From Chitinophagaceae bacterium (GTDB taxonomy: Bacteria; Bacteroidota; Bacteroidia; Chitinophagales; Chitinophagaceae), in contig JACDBU010000029.1 in assembly GCA_013694745.1 (NCBI GenBank), forward strand, positions 1 to 33,681: a stretch of 33,681 nt of DNA, read 5' to 3'. Of this stretch, positions 24,026-32,465 are shown one piece after another; the stretch's first letter is position 1, and every line of letters starts with the position of its first letter. The notes below the pieces were generated by a model. That model was not told where the DNA came from, searched no databases, and worked only from the letters and a program-made list of their open reading frames with translations. The position numbers were made by a program, and so were the translations under genes.

Positions 24026-24457
24026 ATGAAGCGAATTAATTTAATGCTGATCGCTCTTGGCATTTTAATCTCTGTAACCGCTAATGCACAATCCGGCGAT
24101 GTGGCTGCTATTCTGGATCTCTTAAATAAACAAACCAAGGCCTGGAACAATGGACAAATAGAAAAATTTATGGAGGGCTACTGGCAGAGTGACTCTTTAA
24201 TGTTCATCGGGAAATCTGGCGTCACTTATGGCTGGCAAAAAACACTTGATAATTATAAAAAGGGTTACCCGGATACGGCAGCAATGGGCAAATTAGATTT
24301 TAATTTACTTCAATTTAAATCACTATCACCCACCTGTTATTTCGTTGTTGGAAAATGGCATCTTGCCAGGAGTATTGGAGAGGTTGGCGGCGTATTTACA
24401 CTTCTGTTCAGGAAAATAAAGAAGAAATGGGTTATAATTGCGGATCACAGCAGCTGA
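24026..24457 (+). CDS. Secreted SnoaL/DUF4440-like protein (NTF2 fold)
   Basis: A 143-residue protein with a Sec signal peptide ending TANAQ. The mature part matches the DUF4440/NTF2-like fold: ILDLLNKQTKAWNNGQIEKFMEGYWQSDSLMFIG, then YGWQKTLDNYKKGYPD and a beta-rich end (GVFTLLFRKIKKKWVIIADHSS). Such proteins are small ligand-binding or enzyme-like domains with varied roles; no function can be assigned. It lies about 50 bases after the MerC-like gene and may be co-transcribed. Its 3' gap to the next gene has two hairpins. Confidence 0.82.
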   Translation: MKRINLMLIALGILISVTANAQSGDVAAILDLLNKQTKAWNNGQIEKFMEGYWQSDSLMFIGKSGVTYGWQKTLDNYKKGYPDTAAMGKLDFNLLQFKSLSPTCYFVVGKWHLARSIGEVGGVFTLLFRKIKKKWVIIADHSS

Positions 24458-24475
24458 TAAAGCAGAATATTTTTG

Positions 24476-24527
24476 GGGCTAAAGCCCATGCTGTGATAGG
24501 GTCATGCTCCCTGCCTGAGGTCGGGAG
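24476..24527. terminator. Two hairpins in the convergent gap (possible terminators)
   Basis: GGGC-TAAA-GCCC at 24476-24487 follows a short T run, and CTCCC...GGGAG with an inner CC/GG pair lies at 24507-24527. They fall between the convergent DUF4440 gene and the small membrane protein gene. Neither has a good T tract downstream on the + strand. The first has A-rich DNA to its right and TTTT to its left, which is weak on either strand. Confidence 0.4.
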
Positions 24528-24579
24528 TATCGTTTAAGTAATGGGGCCAATTGCAAGCTGGTTAAGGCTTCGGCTTGAT

Positions 24580-24801
24580 TTAAAATTTCCATTTTTTGTA
24601 GAGGTAATAAATAAGCCAGCCCAGGCTTATTACAAACCAAATATAGAAGATATAATTACCGATCGTTGGCTTGTCTTCGAAAAAGGCATATTTGAAGAAA
24701 ATACCAAATGTAGAATTGATGAGCATCCATAACACAGATACAGAAAGCGAAATGGTGATCTTTGCTAAAAAATTTCTCACTTCAGGCTCCATATCACTCA
24801 T
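24580..24801 (-). CDS. Small two-helix membrane protein
   Basis: A 73-residue protein with two hydrophobic helices, about 12-35 (LAKITISLSVSVLWMLINSTFGIFF) and 47-67 (IGNYIFYIWFVISLGWLIYYLY), joined by a short charged loop and ending in KKWKF. The pattern MEPEVRNFLAKI...LWMLIN looks like a conserved Bacteroidota small membrane protein, though I have no family name. A GGGCGG sequence just before the first ATG supports the 24801 start. It follows the peptidase gene by 8 bases, so it is likely the last gene of that - strand operon. The function is unknown. Confidence 0.7.
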   Translation of the reverse strand: MSDMEPEVRNFLAKITISLSVSVLWMLINSTFGIFFKYAFFEDKPTIGNYIFYIWFVISLGWLIYYLYKKWKF

Positions 24802-24809
24802 ACCGCCCT

Positions 24810-25841
24810 TTATTTTTTTTGAGGAAAATTCCCGTCATCAACATCTTTGATAAAACTGACAACACCTTTAAAATATGTTTGCTGATCATCCCACATACTC
24901 AGGTGACTTCCATTTTCGCATAACAAAAATCTGCCTTGTTTTACCTGTGTACTCATCCATTTCATGTGTTCAGGATCCATGGTATCAAAATTGCCTCCGA
25001 TGGTTAAAACAGGAACCGTAATTTTTGGAAGATCTTTTTTCCGATCCCAGTTTTTAAGTCTGCCGCCCACGCCAAATTCTGAAGGACCCTGCATCATAGT
25101 GTAAATTTCATTATTCTGATGTTTGAAAGCACGCATTATGGGTTCAGGCCATTGCGGTAGGCGACAAACGTGCTTAGCATAAAAATTAGGCATGAGCAAA
25201 TCGAAATATTTAGGATTTTTGAAGTCATTATTTTTCTCCATTGTTCGCAGTGTATCCAACACTTTTGCATCCATGGTTTTTGCCAATACCTCATCAGCAT
25301 ATTTTCCATAATCGGGGCAGCTCGACATCATATTTGAAATGATAAGTCCCTTTAGATTCTGCTGATATTTCAATGCATATTCCATGGCGAGGATCCCGCC
25401 CCAGGAATGCCCCAGCAAATAAAAATTATCCTTATTCAACCCCAATGCGATCCTTACCTGCTCTACCTCATCAACAAAATGATCTATTGTCCAGAGGCTG
25501 CTGTCTGTAGGCTGATCGGAATAAGAAGAACCCAACTGGTCATATTCATAAAATTCTATTCCTTCCTTTGGAAAAAAACTTTCAAAGCATTCCATGTATT
25601 CATGACCGGTAGCGGGACCACCATGTAACAGCAAAACTTTTATCCTGGGATTGTTTCCAAATCGCTTTGTCCAAACATTAAATTTTCCTACCGGCGTTAC
25701 AATATTTATCATTTTGATACCTCCCGCTTGCACACCGGTATCGCTGTTATTAAAATATCCGTTTGATGCGGCAGAAGGAGTATTCTTTTGATCGCAGGAA
25801 AATAAAATTACCGCTAGAAAAAAAATTAAAAAGTATCTCAT
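24810..25841 (-). CDS. Proline-iminopeptidase-like alpha/beta hydrolase lipoprotein
   Basis: A 343-residue alpha/beta hydrolase with a lipoprotein signal (FLAVILFSCDQ, lipobox LFSC). The fold motifs are HGGPATGHEYM (oxyanion HGGP), GHSWGGILAMEYA with the nucleophile Ser, GNFDTMDPEH with the acid, and ENGSHLSMWDD with the catalytic His. This matches the S33 proline iminopeptidase/tricorn-factor-like family, which removes N-terminal residues from peptides. Here it would act outside the cytosol. It lies 36 bases after an esterase gene and 8 bases before a small membrane protein, so the three form an operon. Confidence 0.88.
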   Translation of the reverse strand: MRYFLIFFLAVILFSCDQKNTPSAASNGYFNNSDTGVQAGGIKMINIVTPVGKFNVWTKRFGNNPRIKVLLLHGGPATGHEYMECFESFFPKEGIEFYEYDQLGSSYSDQPTDSSLWTIDHFVDEVEQVRIALGLNKDNFYLLGHSWGGILAMEYALKYQQNLKGLIISNMMSSCPDYGKYADEVLAKTMDAKVLDTLRTMEKNNDFKNPKYFDLLMPNFYAKHVCRLPQWPEPIMRAFKHQNNEIYTMMQGPSEFGVGGRLKNWDRKKDLPKITVPVLTIGGNFDTMDPEHMKWMSTQVKQGRFLLCENGSHLSMWDDQQTYFKGVVSFIKDVDDGNFPQKK

Positions 25842-25877
25842 AAAAATATTTATAAAATTGGTTTAGCAGCAAAGGCT

Positions 25878-26609
25878 TTAAAATCTCGATTCAATATAAA
25901 AGGGAAGCATAGCCCGCCAGGTTGGCCAGTCATGGGTCATATCTTCTCCCCAAATATCCAATTCATAATTTATTCCTTTGTTGTATAATTCACCGGCAAA
26001 TTTTCTTGAAGCATCAGGATCTTCATAAGAACCGCTTCCGCTGAGAATATGAATATGATTGCTTTTGCGAATATTATCAAGGTACCAGTCGTCTGTTAAT
26101 TTTGGTACATAGTGCATGGGAGAATTAAAATAAACCTGGTCATCCCAATATCCTTTACTGTATTCGGTGAGATCGTAAACGCCACTCATTGCAATAACCC
26201 CATTGATAATATCCGGTCGTTTCAAAAATAAATTCATGCTGTGCAATGCGCCGAAGGATGCGCCACAAGTGATAACCGGGGTTTCTGCAGAAGTGTGCAC
26301 TTTAATAAAAGGAATTACTTCATTAAATATGTATTGATTAAACTGGTTTTGGCGGATGGCTTTATGTTCACCTGCCATTTCATTATTTAACCAGCTTTCA
26401 TTGTTGATGCTGTTAACCGAAAATACTTTTACCTTACCACTATCTATATATGGCTGCAGGGCATCTATCAAAAGAAACCGTTCATACTCAAGGTAATCGG
26501 CTGCAGCAGTAGGCACTAACAATAATGCAAAGCCGTAATCACCATAAGAAACAATTGGCATGTCTTTTTCGAGTGCAGGACTGTACCAGCCAGAAAGTTC
26601 TTTTTTCAT
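25878..26609 (-). CDS. Esterase-family alpha/beta hydrolase
   Basis: The start is set at the ATG at 26609 (MKKELSGWYSPALEKDMPIVSYGD), because relatives begin near this motif and the longer start at 26651 lies only 10 bases from the upstream terminator T run. The 243-residue protein has the putative esterase fold (esterase D-like): ITCGASFGALHSMNLFLKRP supplies the nucleophile Ser in GxSxG, and DMTHDWPTWRAMLPFY the catalytic His. There is no signal peptide with this start, so it is probably cytosolic. The substrate is unknown. It heads an operon with the peptidase-like lipoprotein and a small membrane protein. The longer start cannot be excluded. Confidence 0.85.
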   Translation of the reverse strand: MKKELSGWYSPALEKDMPIVSYGDYGFALLLVPTAAADYLEYERFLLIDALQPYIDSGKVKVFSVNSINNESWLNNEMAGEHKAIRQNQFNQYIFNEVIPFIKVHTSAETPVITCGASFGALHSMNLFLKRPDIINGVIAMSGVYDLTEYSKGYWDDQVYFNSPMHYVPKLTDDWYLDNIRKSNHIHILSGSGSYEDPDASRKFAGELYNKGINYELDIWGEDMTHDWPTWRAMLPFYIESRF

Positions 26610-26660
26610 ATCAAAGAATTTAGATGGCACAAAATAAAGAATATCAAACATCTTTCCTGC

Positions 26661-26689
26661 AAAAAAAAGCTGCCTGGAAGGACAGCTTT
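26661..26689 (-). terminator. Intrinsic terminator after the DUF1579 gene
   Basis: On the - strand a 7-base-pair stem AAAGCTG/CAGCTTT with a 10-base loop is followed by a run of T. It ends the DUF1579 transcript about 20 bases after the stop. Confidence 0.8.
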
Positions 26690-26709
26690 CAAATCAATTG
26701 TTTCAAAAA

Positions 26710-27372
26710 CTATTTTCTTTTTAATGCAATTTCCATCACTTTATTTTCTTTACCATTCTGTATTTGAAACATTTCAATTTTTTGATGGTTATCATCTATC
26801 ATCGTAAATGTTTGACGTTCATCCATATCTTTCCCGGTTGAAGGATCAGTGGATTTGCCGCGTAAGGTAACCATGTGGGTTGTTGAATCGTATGTACCTT
26901 CCATATTCAGCATACCCGTTCCCATATTATCAATCCAGGTACTTATTATAATTTTTTTGGCATTATCGTATCCCATTATTCCCATTCCTTCAAAAGGCAT
27001 CCCCATAAAAGTACCGCTGGAATGTAATTCCTGGTAACGCCCGCCCATTATCATTTTATTGGTTGCTGTTGCTTTTCCCATAGTTGGCGGCTTGCTGGGA
27101 TCCATCCACATGGTTACATCTTCATCCCAGGTGCCATTTGATTTGGCGATCATTGCCTGCACTGGCCCTGGTGTCATGTAGGCCATCCAGGCTTTCATCA
27201 TAGATGCTGAATCCATGGGTGCAGCCATAGCCTGGGTATTCATTTTACTGGTTGTATCAGTGCTCATTTTACCAGAATCTGCTGTGGCTGTTTTTTCATC
27301 AGTTGTTTTGGTATCGTTACAACTACAAAATAAAAAAGCTGCAGCGCAAATAGTTAAGGTTATCCTTTTCAT
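26710..27372 (-). CDS. DUF1579 lipoprotein, Met-rich
   Basis: A 220-residue protein with a lipoprotein signal (FLFCSCNDT, Cys near residue 18). A Thr/Ser/Asp/Lys-rich linker (residues about 20-55) precedes a DUF1579 domain: GTWDEDVTMWMDPSKPPTMGKATATNKMIMGGRYQE, then GMPFEGMGIMGYDNAKKIIISTWIDN and a beta-rich end. The family is an all-beta, lipocalin-like domain of unknown role. Met is frequent (MAAPMDSASMMKAWMAYM), which could suit copper binding, but this is speculation. It has its own terminator and no close upstream partner. Confidence 0.85.
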   Translation of the reverse strand: MKRITLTICAAAFLFCSCNDTKTTDEKTATADSGKMSTDTTSKMNTQAMAAPMDSASMMKAWMAYMTPGPVQAMIAKSNGTWDEDVTMWMDPSKPPTMGKATATNKMIMGGRYQELHSSGTFMGMPFEGMGIMGYDNAKKIIISTWIDNMGTGMLNMEGTYDSTTHMVTLRGKSTDPSTGKDMDERQTFTMIDDNHQKIEMFQIQNGKENKVMEIALKRK

Positions 27373-27555
27373 AAAAAAACATTTTTTAAAGATATAAAAC
27401 GGGATTGTTGTTTAAAAGCGAATGCTTATTTTTTTTTCAAAGAAGTTGAAAGCGTATAAAATACTCTATGAAGTGGTAAAATTATAGGGAGATTGATTTA
27501 TGAATTATTTTTAAACCAGTACAAAAAGTAATAAATTCATATTCAAAAAACTGTT

Positions 27556-28419
27556 ATGAAAACATCAATATTATTATTGCTTGCTGCCTTTACCGGCTCA
27601 CTACATTCTATCGGTCAAAATGTAGGCATTGGTACTACCACTCCCAACCATCCGCTTACCGTTGTTTCAACCTCAGATGGTATCGTTTCAAAAAGTGGAA
27701 CAGTAGAAGTAGGAACCTGGGTTAATTCTGGAGGCGGTGCTTACCTGCAAACTTATTCAAATCATCCTTTGAATTTTGCAACCGGCAACTCAATTGCACA
27801 GATGACACTCCTCACCAATGGAAATTTTGGAATTGGAACAAGTAACCCTTCTGCAAAACTTGAAGTAAATGGAAATTTAAAAATCACTGATGGTACACAA
27901 GGAGCAAATAAAGTACTTACAAGTGACGCATCAGGAAATACGGCCTGGCAAAATGCTTCATTTTCTGCGCCTGACAGGTTTCTGCAAACCTTTAGCATAT
28001 CAGGAGGTGCCAGAAATTATACTACTAATTATAATAACGGAACTGCGTTTTCAATCACAAATGAAATTGTAACTATCAATAAGACGGGATTATATCATTT
28101 TGAAAGTGCTGTGAGTTTAATTACTACCACACAAATAGATGTTACGCAACAATCTGCAAATCCTAATATGCTTGAATTAAGGCTGATCGTTAATAACGCA
28201 CCTAATATTGGAAATAATATTTGGTTTGAATTGGATTATAAACCATTTTTTCAACCCGCTGGTGGCTCATTTTCTTCCCAGGCATTTGTAAAAGGATCAC
28301 AAGATTTATATATCCAGGCACCGGCAACAATTACATTCTTTTATTATTCAAATAATTTTGCCAATTTTAGTACATCAGGGTACTCTAATTATTTCTCCGG
28401 ATATTTAATTGCACCTTAA
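27556..28419 (+). CDS. Secreted surface protein with GIGT-P repeats and a C1q-like C-terminal domain
   Basis: A 287-residue protein with a Sec signal peptide (ending SIGQ). The first half has two copies of the Bacteroidota surface-fibre motif: VGIGTTTPNHPLTV and FGIGTSNPSAKLEVNGNLKI. These are followed by GTQGANKVLTSDASGNTAWQ, as in tail-fibre-like proteins. The C-terminal half (about 135-287) starts APDRFLQTFSISGG and has GLYHFESAVSLITT, matching the jelly-roll C1q/TNF-like fold. It is probably a trimeric secreted or cell-surface protein. The partner is unknown. It ends 6 bases before the stop of the convergent DUF1501 gene, and no hairpin is seen in that gap. Confidence 0.78.
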   Translation: MKTSILLLLAAFTGSLHSIGQNVGIGTTTPNHPLTVVSTSDGIVSKSGTVEVGTWVNSGGGAYLQTYSNHPLNFATGNSIAQMTLLTNGNFGIGTSNPSAKLEVNGNLKITDGTQGANKVLTSDASGNTAWQNASFSAPDRFLQTFSISGGARNYTTNYNNGTAFSITNEIVTINKTGLYHFESAVSLITTTQIDVTQQSANPNMLELRLIVNNAPNIGNNIWFELDYKPFFQPAGGSFSSQAFVKGSQDLYIQAPATITFFYYSNNFANFSTSGYSNYFSGYLIAP

Positions 28420-28425
28420 TTATAT

Positions 28426-29694
28426 TTAACTTTTCATTACTCCTATTCTATCTCCTTTCCATCCGGGAAATAAAACCTGGTCGTTGTTGATCTTTAAATG
28501 CCTGTCGGCCACTTCACAAAAAACACTTCTGAAATCGGTGGAAACTGCGAGGTCGCGGCCATCTTCAAGATTTTCAATAGCCAGAGATTTCACATTCCCA
28601 TGAACGATCCCGCCACTTACATCATTACCTAAAATAAAGTTACAGGAAGCCCTACCATGATCGGTTCCACCGGTACCATTCTGTTTTACGGTACGGCCAA
28701 ATTCAGTCATTGTCATAAGGGTCACATCGTCCTGGTATGCCGTTCCGAGGTCGTTCCAGAATGCGGTTATACAATTGCTAAGGTCCATTGAATTGCGTGC
28801 AAATACACCTAATTCCGTTCCCTGGTTAAAATGCGTATCCCATCCGCCGGATTCAGCGAATCCAACTTCCATACCCACATCCATTTTTATCAGTTGGGCA
28901 ATTTGTTTTAATGCATTTCCCAGGGCACTCGCGGGATATACAACATTGTTTGAGGGCCTGTAATTTTTGGTGTCTAATTTTTCCAGCATCTTCACTGCAT
29001 CAAAACTTTCTTTGCCTGTCTCTTTTAATAATCCTGATGAAGTTTGATCGTAAAGATCTTCAAAACTTTTTGCAGCCATATTTGCCCCCAGTGGATTGCC
29101 TTTCATTTGTATAGCAAAATCCTGGAGGTTGCTGATTGATACCGTTTGATTATCACCATAAAAAGATCGCGGCATAGAAGAAGTTAAGCTTACGGCTCTG
29201 AAAGGTGTGGCATCATGCCCCATTAAACCTATGGCGCGGTTAAGCCATCCACTCCCGGTGCCTTTATCGAAAGGTGTTCCGGATTCCATATAATCCTGTG
29301 CATCAAAATGCGAACGCGTATTATTGGGGGAGCCGATGCCATGAACTATAGCAAGTTTTTTATCGCGGAATAGTTGTTCAAATGCTTTCATTCCGGGGTG
29401 CAGGCCAAAGCGGCCATCAAGGTCAATGAGTGGTGTTGTTTTAGCATCTTTAGCGGCCGACATAAATAAGGTTGGCCTTGCTGCCTGAAGGTACTGATCA
29501 GTAAATGGTGTCACTGCCATCAGGCCGTCCATTGCGCCACGCTGGAAAATACAAACGAGTACTTTATTTTTTTTATATGGAGAAAATAACTTTGTATTAT
29601 TTGCAGCACGTGCTATAAAAGTTGGTACGCCACCTACGCTTATTCCGAAGGCTGCAAGCCCGCCAGATTTTAGAAAACCTCTTCTTGATACCAT
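28426..29694 (-). CDS. DUF1501 protein, Tat-exported
   Basis: A 422-residue protein that begins with a twin-arginine signal, SRRGFLKSGGLAAFGISVGG. The DUF1501 (sulfatase-related fold) domain spans the rest: KVLVCIFQRGAMDGLMAVTPF, GLHPGMKAFEQLF, HFDAQDYMESGTP, SGGWDTHFNQG and LMTMTEFGRTVKQNGTGGTDHGRA. The Asp and His residues of the last motifs are typical metal/phosphatase-like ligands of the superfamily. The substrate is unknown. The gene follows the DUF1800 gene on the same strand, a pair that recurs in Bacteroidota and Planctomycetes, so the two products probably work together in the periplasm. Confidence 0.92.
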   Translation of the reverse strand: MVSRRGFLKSGGLAAFGISVGGVPTFIARAANNTKLFSPYKKNKVLVCIFQRGAMDGLMAVTPFTDQYLQAARPTLFMSAAKDAKTTPLIDLDGRFGLHPGMKAFEQLFRDKKLAIVHGIGSPNNTRSHFDAQDYMESGTPFDKGTGSGWLNRAIGLMGHDATPFRAVSLTSSMPRSFYGDNQTVSISNLQDFAIQMKGNPLGANMAAKSFEDLYDQTSSGLLKETGKESFDAVKMLEKLDTKNYRPSNNVVYPASALGNALKQIAQLIKMDVGMEVGFAESGGWDTHFNQGTELGVFARNSMDLSNCITAFWNDLGTAYQDDVTLMTMTEFGRTVKQNGTGGTDHGRASCNFILGNDVSGGIVHGNVKSLAIENLEDGRDLAVSTDFRSVFCEVADRHLKINNDQVLFPGWKGDRIGVMKS

Positions 29695-29717
29695 TTTGAT
29701 ATAGTTTAATTTTTAGT

Positions 29718-29765
29718 CGTTGAAACGTTTATCCGTTAATTCGTTTATCCGTTTATCCGTTACTT
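29718..29765. repeat. Octamer tandem array (CGTTTATC)x6
   Basis: Six 8-base units in the DUF1800-DUF1501 gap: CGTTGAAA, CGTTTATC, CGTTAATT, CGTTTATC, CGTTTATC, CGTTACTT. All begin CGTT. The last unit overlaps the stop codon of the DUF1800 gene, as the heptamer array at 13518 does for the glycosylase gene. Confidence 0.8.
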
Positions 29766-31739
29766 TCTTTGAAATTCCGGTGATCCGATAATGATCCCTA
29801 CTACCTGTGATAACATATTATTATTACCGGGAGCATATTGAATTTGGTTGCCATTATTTTTCTTAAACCCTTTTCCCAATTTTTCCGGCTTTTCTTTTAC
29901 ATCTGTATTCATTAATACATCATCATTTTTAGCCATGTCAGGTTGTGAAGGAATCTGGGTTTTACCTGCTGCGCCCTCAACCTTTTCACTTAAACCCTGT
30001 GCAGTTAACAATGGCGTTAATCTTTTTACAGTTTGTTGAAGATCACGTTCGGGCATGATGAGTTTTCCGTATGTAGTTAGTGCTGCTTCTGCACTTTCTG
30101 GTTCGTGATGATTATTCAAAGCCAGCAGATCGAGTTGTGTTCCCGGGATCCGCTGGGATGCGAAAGCCAATCCAAAATTCATTCGATTAAGCAATGCGCC
30201 AGTGTTTATCCAGTACTGCCCTTTATCCGGAAACCCGGTAGGAGCCTGGTAGAAATACATTTTTTCTCCCATTTTATCTATCCAGTTAAAAACCTGGTAA
30301 GGTTGTTTAACATCGGCATTAACGGCCCGGATAGCGCTTACAGCGAGCTCAAACGGGGACTTGGTTTTTTCTCGAACAACAGTACTGCTCCAAAATTCCG
30401 GCGAAGTTGCCATTGTTACCAGTACCTCTTTTATATCACCATCTTTTTCTGTAAATGTTTTTGCCATTTTATCTAACAGGCTTTGCGGGGGATTATCGCT
30501 CACAAAACGAACAGCAATTTTTTTACAAATAAATTTAGCAGTTGATGAATTATGTGCAAGCATATCCAAAAGCTTTACGCCTTCATCATAACCCCCATTT
30601 GCTGGAAAGGTTTTTCCGAGTACCGTTTTTTCTCCGTTATCATGCCTGTTCATGGCAAACAAAAAATCACCATCATGCACAAAACCACGTTGTACTAATT
30701 TATCTTCACCAACTTTTTCAATAACTTTTTTAATGGCATTACCATATCCTTTATCATCCATAGGATAAATCGTCCAGCCTGTAAGTACCCGTGCAGCCTG
30801 GGTTACATCGGTTTGTGTATAGCCGCCATCCACGCCAAGGGTATGTAATTCCATTACTTCGCGGGCATAATTTTCATTTAATCCCTGGGCTTTTTTTCCT
30901 TTCTTTAATTTTTCAACCGTTTGCAGGGAGGCTGAATCATTCATCATTCTTGCCGCAATTATCTTTCGCATTTGCTGGTTACCCGGCATATCTGTATTGC
31001 TGTTAGTTCCTGAACTGGAAAAGTTATCGAGGTAAAAAAGCATGGCAGGAGATTTTGCCGTAGCGAGTAAAAGCTCTCCAAACTTACCCGTAACATTAGG
31101 GCGGATAGCATCCCTTTCATAGACTGGAATGAATTGTGCGCAATCATTTTTTGTAATGGAGACATTAAAATGATTGAACCAAAAATCTGTAAGCACTTCG
31201 TGTAGCTGGTTATTGGAATAAGCCGCCCTGATGATTTTTTGATTGATGAATTGCCGCAACAATTCCTGCTCCGGCTTAAGTCCTTTCTGATCCATATATG
31301 CCCTTAACTGCTCGCGGTATTCTTTTTTATCAGATTTATTTACTGAATCTTTATTTATGGTACCATCAGCAATTGCCATTTTTAAAATCTGCCCGGGTTT
31401 AGGATATCTTGCTACTATTTCACTATTGGATAGTTTTAAAGCATCATAACCCGCCAGCCTGGAGTTTACAGAATCGTCGGGTAAAGCCCCCTTCAATTGT
31501 TGCTCAAACCATTTTTCCAAACCCATATTTACTACTTCATCAACCTGCCCCGGTGTGGCTCCGAATGTAAAACGGCTTAATAGATGAGCAGCAGCCTGCC
31601 TCTCCGTAAGACCTGCTTTTTTGTAAGGAAATATAAAATGTGGTTTATAAGCCGGGCTTTTAAGTAAAAAGGAAAATAGTAAGAAGCAGCTGACAGGTAA
31701 TAATAAGTATTTAGTAAGCTGCGTGAATTTATTTCTCAT
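29760..31739 (-). CDS. DUF1800 protein
   Basis: A large secreted or membrane-anchored protein of 659 residues from the ATG at 31739 (MRNKFTQLTKYLLLPVSCFLLFSF), which gives a standard signal peptide; a start seven codons earlier is possible. The DUF1800 domain includes AAHLLSRFTFGATPGQVDEVVNMGLEKWFEQQL, LTDFWFNHFNVS, NENYAREVMELHTLGVDGGYTQTDVTQAARVLTGW and FVSDNPPQSLLDKMAKTF. A Lys/Asn-rich linker near residue 625 precedes the C-terminal VVGIIIGSPEFQRK. The function is unknown. It is the upstream partner of the DUF1501 gene, separated by 65 bases of tandem octamers. Confidence 0.9.
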   Translation of the reverse strand: MRNKFTQLTKYLLLPVSCFLLFSFLLKSPAYKPHFIFPYKKAGLTERQAAAHLLSRFTFGATPGQVDEVVNMGLEKWFEQQLKGALPDDSVNSRLAGYDALKLSNSEIVARYPKPGQILKMAIADGTINKDSVNKSDKKEYREQLRAYMDQKGLKPEQELLRQFINQKIIRAAYSNNQLHEVLTDFWFNHFNVSITKNDCAQFIPVYERDAIRPNVTGKFGELLLATAKSPAMLFYLDNFSSSGTNSNTDMPGNQQMRKIIAARMMNDSASLQTVEKLKKGKKAQGLNENYAREVMELHTLGVDGGYTQTDVTQAARVLTGWTIYPMDDKGYGNAIKKVIEKVGEDKLVQRGFVHDGDFLFAMNRHDNGEKTVLGKTFPANGGYDEGVKLLDMLAHNSSTAKFICKKIAVRFVSDNPPQSLLDKMAKTFTEKDGDIKEVLVTMATSPEFWSSTVVREKTKSPFELAVSAIRAVNADVKQPYQVFNWIDKMGEKMYFYQAPTGFPDKGQYWINTGALLNRMNFGLAFASQRIPGTQLDLLALNNHHEPESAEAALTTYGKLIMPERDLQQTVKRLTPLLTAQGLSEKVEGAAGKTQIPSQPDMAKNDDVLMNTDVKEKPEKLGKGFKKNNGNQIQYAPGNNNMLSQVVGIIIGSPEFQRK

Positions 31740-31979
31740 GATAAATTTTATGAAGATCATTTAAACAGGTAATATGACTTGTTCCCCGTACAATCGTTTA
31801 ATGAGCCGGATTATTTAACAGCTGGCTTACCTCAAATTTAAATTAGATGGGGTAACTACTATAAATAACAGGAAGGTTTTATGTTTTTCTTATGACCGGG
31901 CTAATCTTATTAAATTAATAACATAAGTCGGGTAAACGACATCTGGCATAGTTTTTTCTTATATTTTTAAAAAACCAGT

Positions 31980-32168
31980 ATGTACTCATTTAGCTCAATG
32001 CTGAAACCCTTTGCGAAACTTTTACCAAATGATATGGTATCCAAAAGGGATTTTTTAAAAATTGCGCACGAAAAATCAAGACCTGAACAAAGAAAATTAT
32101 TAAACCTTCTTGAGATGCTCCAGTTTTCACAGGCTCACAGGGAAGGTGAGGAACTGATACTTGAGTAA
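31980..32168 (+). CDS. Short hypothetical protein (62 aa), uncertain
   Basis: A 62-residue, helical, charged protein (LKPFAKLLPNDMVSKRDFLKIAHEKSRPEQRKLLNLLEML) with no signal peptide. It starts at an ATG without a Shine-Dalgarno sequence in an otherwise empty gap between the DUF1800 gene and the DUF4476 gene. The composition is protein-like, but no family is recognised, and an overlapping - strand frame (32127-32345) is nearly as good. Confidence 0.4.
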   Translation: MYSFSSMLKPFAKLLPNDMVSKRDFLKIAHEKSRPEQRKLLNLLEMLQFSQAHREGEELILE

Positions 32169-32451
32169 AAGCTGTGTCAATCTTTTAATATAAACTGGAT
32201 CCATTCCATACAATATTGATATCTCTAAGATTGAGTAAATATATTGCTCCATGAATTTTCTTATAAGTTCTTTTAAAGCCTGGTTATAAAAGTGGATTGG
32301 ATCACCAATTCTTTTTATCAGCTTTATCCTGTTACATGAAATCATGACTGTTTAAAAATTATAACAATCAGCATGCAACCTAATATTTACTGATACAGAC
32401 TTTGTTTACTAACACACATTTCAAAAATAAAAAATCAGGAATAAAATCCTG

Positions 32452-32457
32452 GGGAGG
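32452..32457 (+). promoter_or_regulatory. Strong Shine-Dalgarno site of the DUF4476 gene
   Basis: GGGAGG lies 8 bases before the ATG at 32466, unlike most genes in the window, which lack a clear site. A small hairpin CAGGA/TCCTG (32436-32451) sits directly upstream and could limit access to the site. Confidence 0.55.
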
Positions 32458-32465
32458 ATATAATC

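Noticed and set aside
24541-24732. 63-aa + strand ORF
   Set aside because: Antisense of the small two-helix membrane protein, which has a better start and operon position.
32127-32345. 72-aa - strand ORF
   Set aside because: Somewhat protein-like but no signal, no family and overlap with the + strand 62-aa frame; not strong enough to list as a gene.
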